From an uncultured Gemmatimonadales bacterium (GTDB lineage Bacteria; Gemmatimonadota; Gemmatimonadetes; JACCXV01; JAHWKZ01): a stretch of DNA of 23,629 nucleotides. Positions within the stretch are counted from its first letter, which is position 1, and every line of letters starts with the position of its first letter. Where the stretch lies: assembly GCA_947259315.1 (NCBI GenBank), contig CAMYLR010000007.1, positions 1 through 23,629 of the forward strand, in the 5' to 3' direction. The position numbers were made by a program, and so were the translations under genes. The notes below the pieces were generated by a model. The model was not told the origin of the DNA. It did not search any database and was given only the letters and a program-made list of their open reading frames with translations. This document shows, in pieces, positions 22,161-23,629 of the stretch.

Positions 22161-22986
22161 GGTCTATCCCCCGTTGGCGCTGGTGCTGTTCATCCTCTCT
22201 GGCTGGCTGCCGGCACCCGTGCTGGGGCTGAAGTCGTTGCTGGCGGCGCTCGATCTCGGCAGCTGCGCGATGTTGTGGCTGCTGGCCAAGCGCTGGCGAC
22301 TCCCGACTGAACGGTCGGTCTGGTTCGCTTGGAATCCACTCCTGACGGTGGAGGTCGCCGGCATGGGTCATATCGACGGTCTCGGAATCGCATTGGTGAT
22401 CTTGACGACGGTCCTGCTGGTGCAACGCCCGCAGAGATTCCTGGGCGCCGCGTTGAGCGCTACCGGTGCGGTTCTCTCCAAGCTGGTGCCGGTGTTGGCG
22501 GCGCCGACCTGGGGGCGGCTGAGCCGGCAATCGTGGCTGTTCGTCATCCTGGTGATGCTGCTTTCGACAACGGGCCTCGTGCCGATGATGGTGGGAACCG
22601 CGGGTGCGCCGCCAGGCCTTGTCAGGTACGGGGTCTCTTGGGAGTTCAACCACATCTATCCTCTCAACTACCCACAGCTTTGGGCCAAGGGAGTCCTGGC
22701 GATCGGGCTTGCGCTTGCGCTGCTGTGGGCGTGGAGGACCCCCGACACCGTAGCGTCCCTGCGGCGGGTGTTCGGATCTGCGATCCTGTTTTCGGCCACC
22801 GTCTACCCGTGGTATGCCCTGTGGGTTCTGCCGTGGGCGGCTCTGGATCGCAGCAAGCCCTGGCTGACGCTGTCGGGTCTGTTGTTCTTGTCGTATATTC
22901 CGCAGGTTCTGGATGTGCCTCTGTTTCCTTGGCTCTTCGGCGCGATATGGCTGCCGTTCGCGTTGATGGCGGCGAGGTACCGATGA
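22153..22986 (+). CDS. 5'-truncated integral-membrane glycosyltransferase (GT87/DUF2029 mannosyltransferase-like)
   Basis: This is a polytopic GT-C-type protein that would use a polyprenyl-phosphate sugar. The open frame runs from 22045 and contains FDPYALSP, then LERLRDERWQQLDHREVPTV and YPPLALVLF, the conserved first-loop region of this family. Later come VEVAGMGHIDGLGIALVIL, LSKLVPVLAAP and VSWEFNHIYPLN, with about seven hydrophobic helices. The only in-frame start is GTG 22153, which cuts off the conserved loop. About 70-90 residues expected upstream (first helices and the catalytic acidic loop) are missing, so as it stands the product is probably non-functional. Its TGA overlaps the truA ATG by 4 nt. 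Confidence 0.8.
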   Translation: MPTVYPPLALVLFILSGWLPAPVLGLKSLLAALDLGSCAMLWLLAKRWRLPTERSVWFAWNPLLTVEVAGMGHIDGLGIALVILTTVLLVQRPQRFLGAALSATGAVLSKLVPVLAAPTWGRLSRQSWLFVILVMLLSTTGLVPMMVGTAGAPPGLVRYGVSWEFNHIYPLNYPQLWAKGVLAIGLALALLWAWRTPDTVASLRRVFGSAILFSATVYPWYALWVLPWAALDRSKPWLTLSGLLFLSYIPQVLDVPLFPWLFGAIWLPFALMAARYR

Positions 22987-23629
22987 TCTATGCCTTGACC
23001 CTTTCCTATCGCGGCGACGCATATTCGGGGTGGCAACGGCAAGACAACGCCTACACTCTTCAGCAGGCGATCGAGGAAGCTCTGGCTGATCTGCTGGAGC
23101 ACGAGGTGCGCATCCACGGTGCCAGTCGAACCGATGCGGGTGTCCATGCTCGCGGTCAGGTGGCCCATTTGAGTCTCGATCACGAGTTTCCGCTCAGTGC
23201 GCTGCAGCACGGCACGAATCAACGGCTGCGAGAGGACATACGAGTGATGGCCGCGCGTCGGATGGCCGATGGCTTCCACGCCAGGAAGTGCGCCACTTCC
23301 AAGGAGTACCGCTACCGCCTGATTCGCAGTCGCGTCGTGTCACCCCTCGATACCCCCTTCGCCGTTCCGGCTCCGCCGGGATTGGAGATGAGCGCCGTAC
23401 GAGAGGCGACGGAGCGACTGGTGGGCAGACACGATTTTTCCGCCTTGGCTCTAGCCGGTGGCGGTCATGGACAGCCCTACAGAGAGATCTCGAGCGCGAA
23501 TTGGCACGAAGAGGGCGCCGCGCTGGAGCTGCGGATCGAAGGCGACGGATTCTTGCGCGGCATGGTGCGATCGATCGTTGGAACGCTGCTCGAGGTCGGA
23601 TACGGGCGCTGCACCGTGTCCAGGTTTCA
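22983..23629 (+). CDS. truA: tRNA pseudouridine synthase A (3' end beyond window)
   Basis: This enzyme makes pseudouridine at positions 38-40 of the tRNA anticodon arm. The 215 visible residues begin MIYALTLSYRGDAYSGWQRQ. The catalytic aspartate lies in ASRTDAGVHARGQVAHL. Family segments FHARKCATSKEYRYRLI, RHDFSALALAG and GDGFLRGMVRSIVGTLLEVG follow. Only some tens of residues should be missing at the right edge. The ATG overlaps the glycosyltransferase stop (ATGA, 22983-22986), showing that this side of the breakpoint is an ordinary operon. Confidence 0.95.
   Translation, partial: MIYALTLSYRGDAYSGWQRQDNAYTLQQAIEEALADLLEHEVRIHGASRTDAGVHARGQVAHLSLDHEFPLSALQHGTNQRLREDIRVMAARRMADGFHARKCATSKEYRYRLIRSRVVSPLDTPFAVPAPPGLEMSAVREATERLVGRHDFSALALAGGGHGQPYREISSANWHEEGAALELRIEGDGFLRGMVRSIVGTLLEVGYGRCTVSRF

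Noticed and set aside
21230-22231. 333-codon plus-strand open frame opposite lipA
   Set aside because: It is antisense to the conserved radical-SAM core. The translated sequence is low in structure and rich in Arg, His and Pro.
21904-23022. 372-codon minus-strand open frame across the glycosyltransferase
   Set aside because: The product is almost all Arg, Gln, His and Pro and is the antisense of hydrophobic membrane codons. The plus strand encodes recognisable GT87-like and TruA sequence.

Overview
This is a bacterial chromosomal window, fairly GC-rich, packed with housekeeping genes. There are no phage, insertion-sequence or CRISPR features. Several traits point, as inference, to Gemmatimonadota or a close relative: a nucleotide-translocase-like transporter fused to HEAT repeats and a cyclic-nucleotide domain, a PadR/HAAS regulator pair, and a long smpB-amidase-TPR-pyr gene run. 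No rRNA or taxonomic marker in the window settles this.

Left part (1-5204, all minus strand). The start of tuf (EF-Tu) lies at the edge. It is preceded by four tRNA genes in the order Thr(TGT)-Tyr(GTA)-Gly(TCC)-Thr(GGT), the same layout as the E. coli thrU-tyrU-glyT-thrT-tufB cluster, with a strong promoter at 650-677. Upstream is a co-directional run: a PadR regulator, a HAAS-NfeD fusion, an SPFH/band-7 protein, an MscS channel and cysS. A perfect 17-bp palindrome sits on the PadR promoter, whose transcript may be leaderless.

Middle part (5187-12828). A tightly coupled minus-strand operon reads smpB, N-acetylmuramoyl-L-alanine amidase, TPR lipoprotein, pyrK, pyrD, pyrF, pyrE, secreted protein. 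Most junctions are 4-nt start/stop overlaps, many with GTG or TTG starts. A weak terminator hairpin follows at 5187-5204. The smpB promoter overlaps, back to back, a promoter for a plus-strand tRNA-Leu(CAG).

Plus-strand island (12732-16313). This holds tRNA-Leu, an 83-aa single-TM protein, and a roughly 1064-aa transporter-HEAT-cNMP fusion that probably starts at a CTG overlapping the upstream stop.

Right part (16325-22159, minus). This is a complete lipoate-dependent 2-oxoacid dehydrogenase operon: lipA, E1 alpha, E1 beta, E2, E3. lipA meets, head to head, a plus-strand membrane glycosyltransferase (GT87/DUF2029-like) followed by truA, which runs off the edge. Both lipA and the glycosyltransferase lack natural 5' ends, and their family similarity stops at the same place (about 22045-22060). 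This marks a rearrangement breakpoint or an assembly chimera and is the main structural anomaly. The transporter fusion and the PadR/HAAS-NfeD/SPFH module are the most interesting biological systems.
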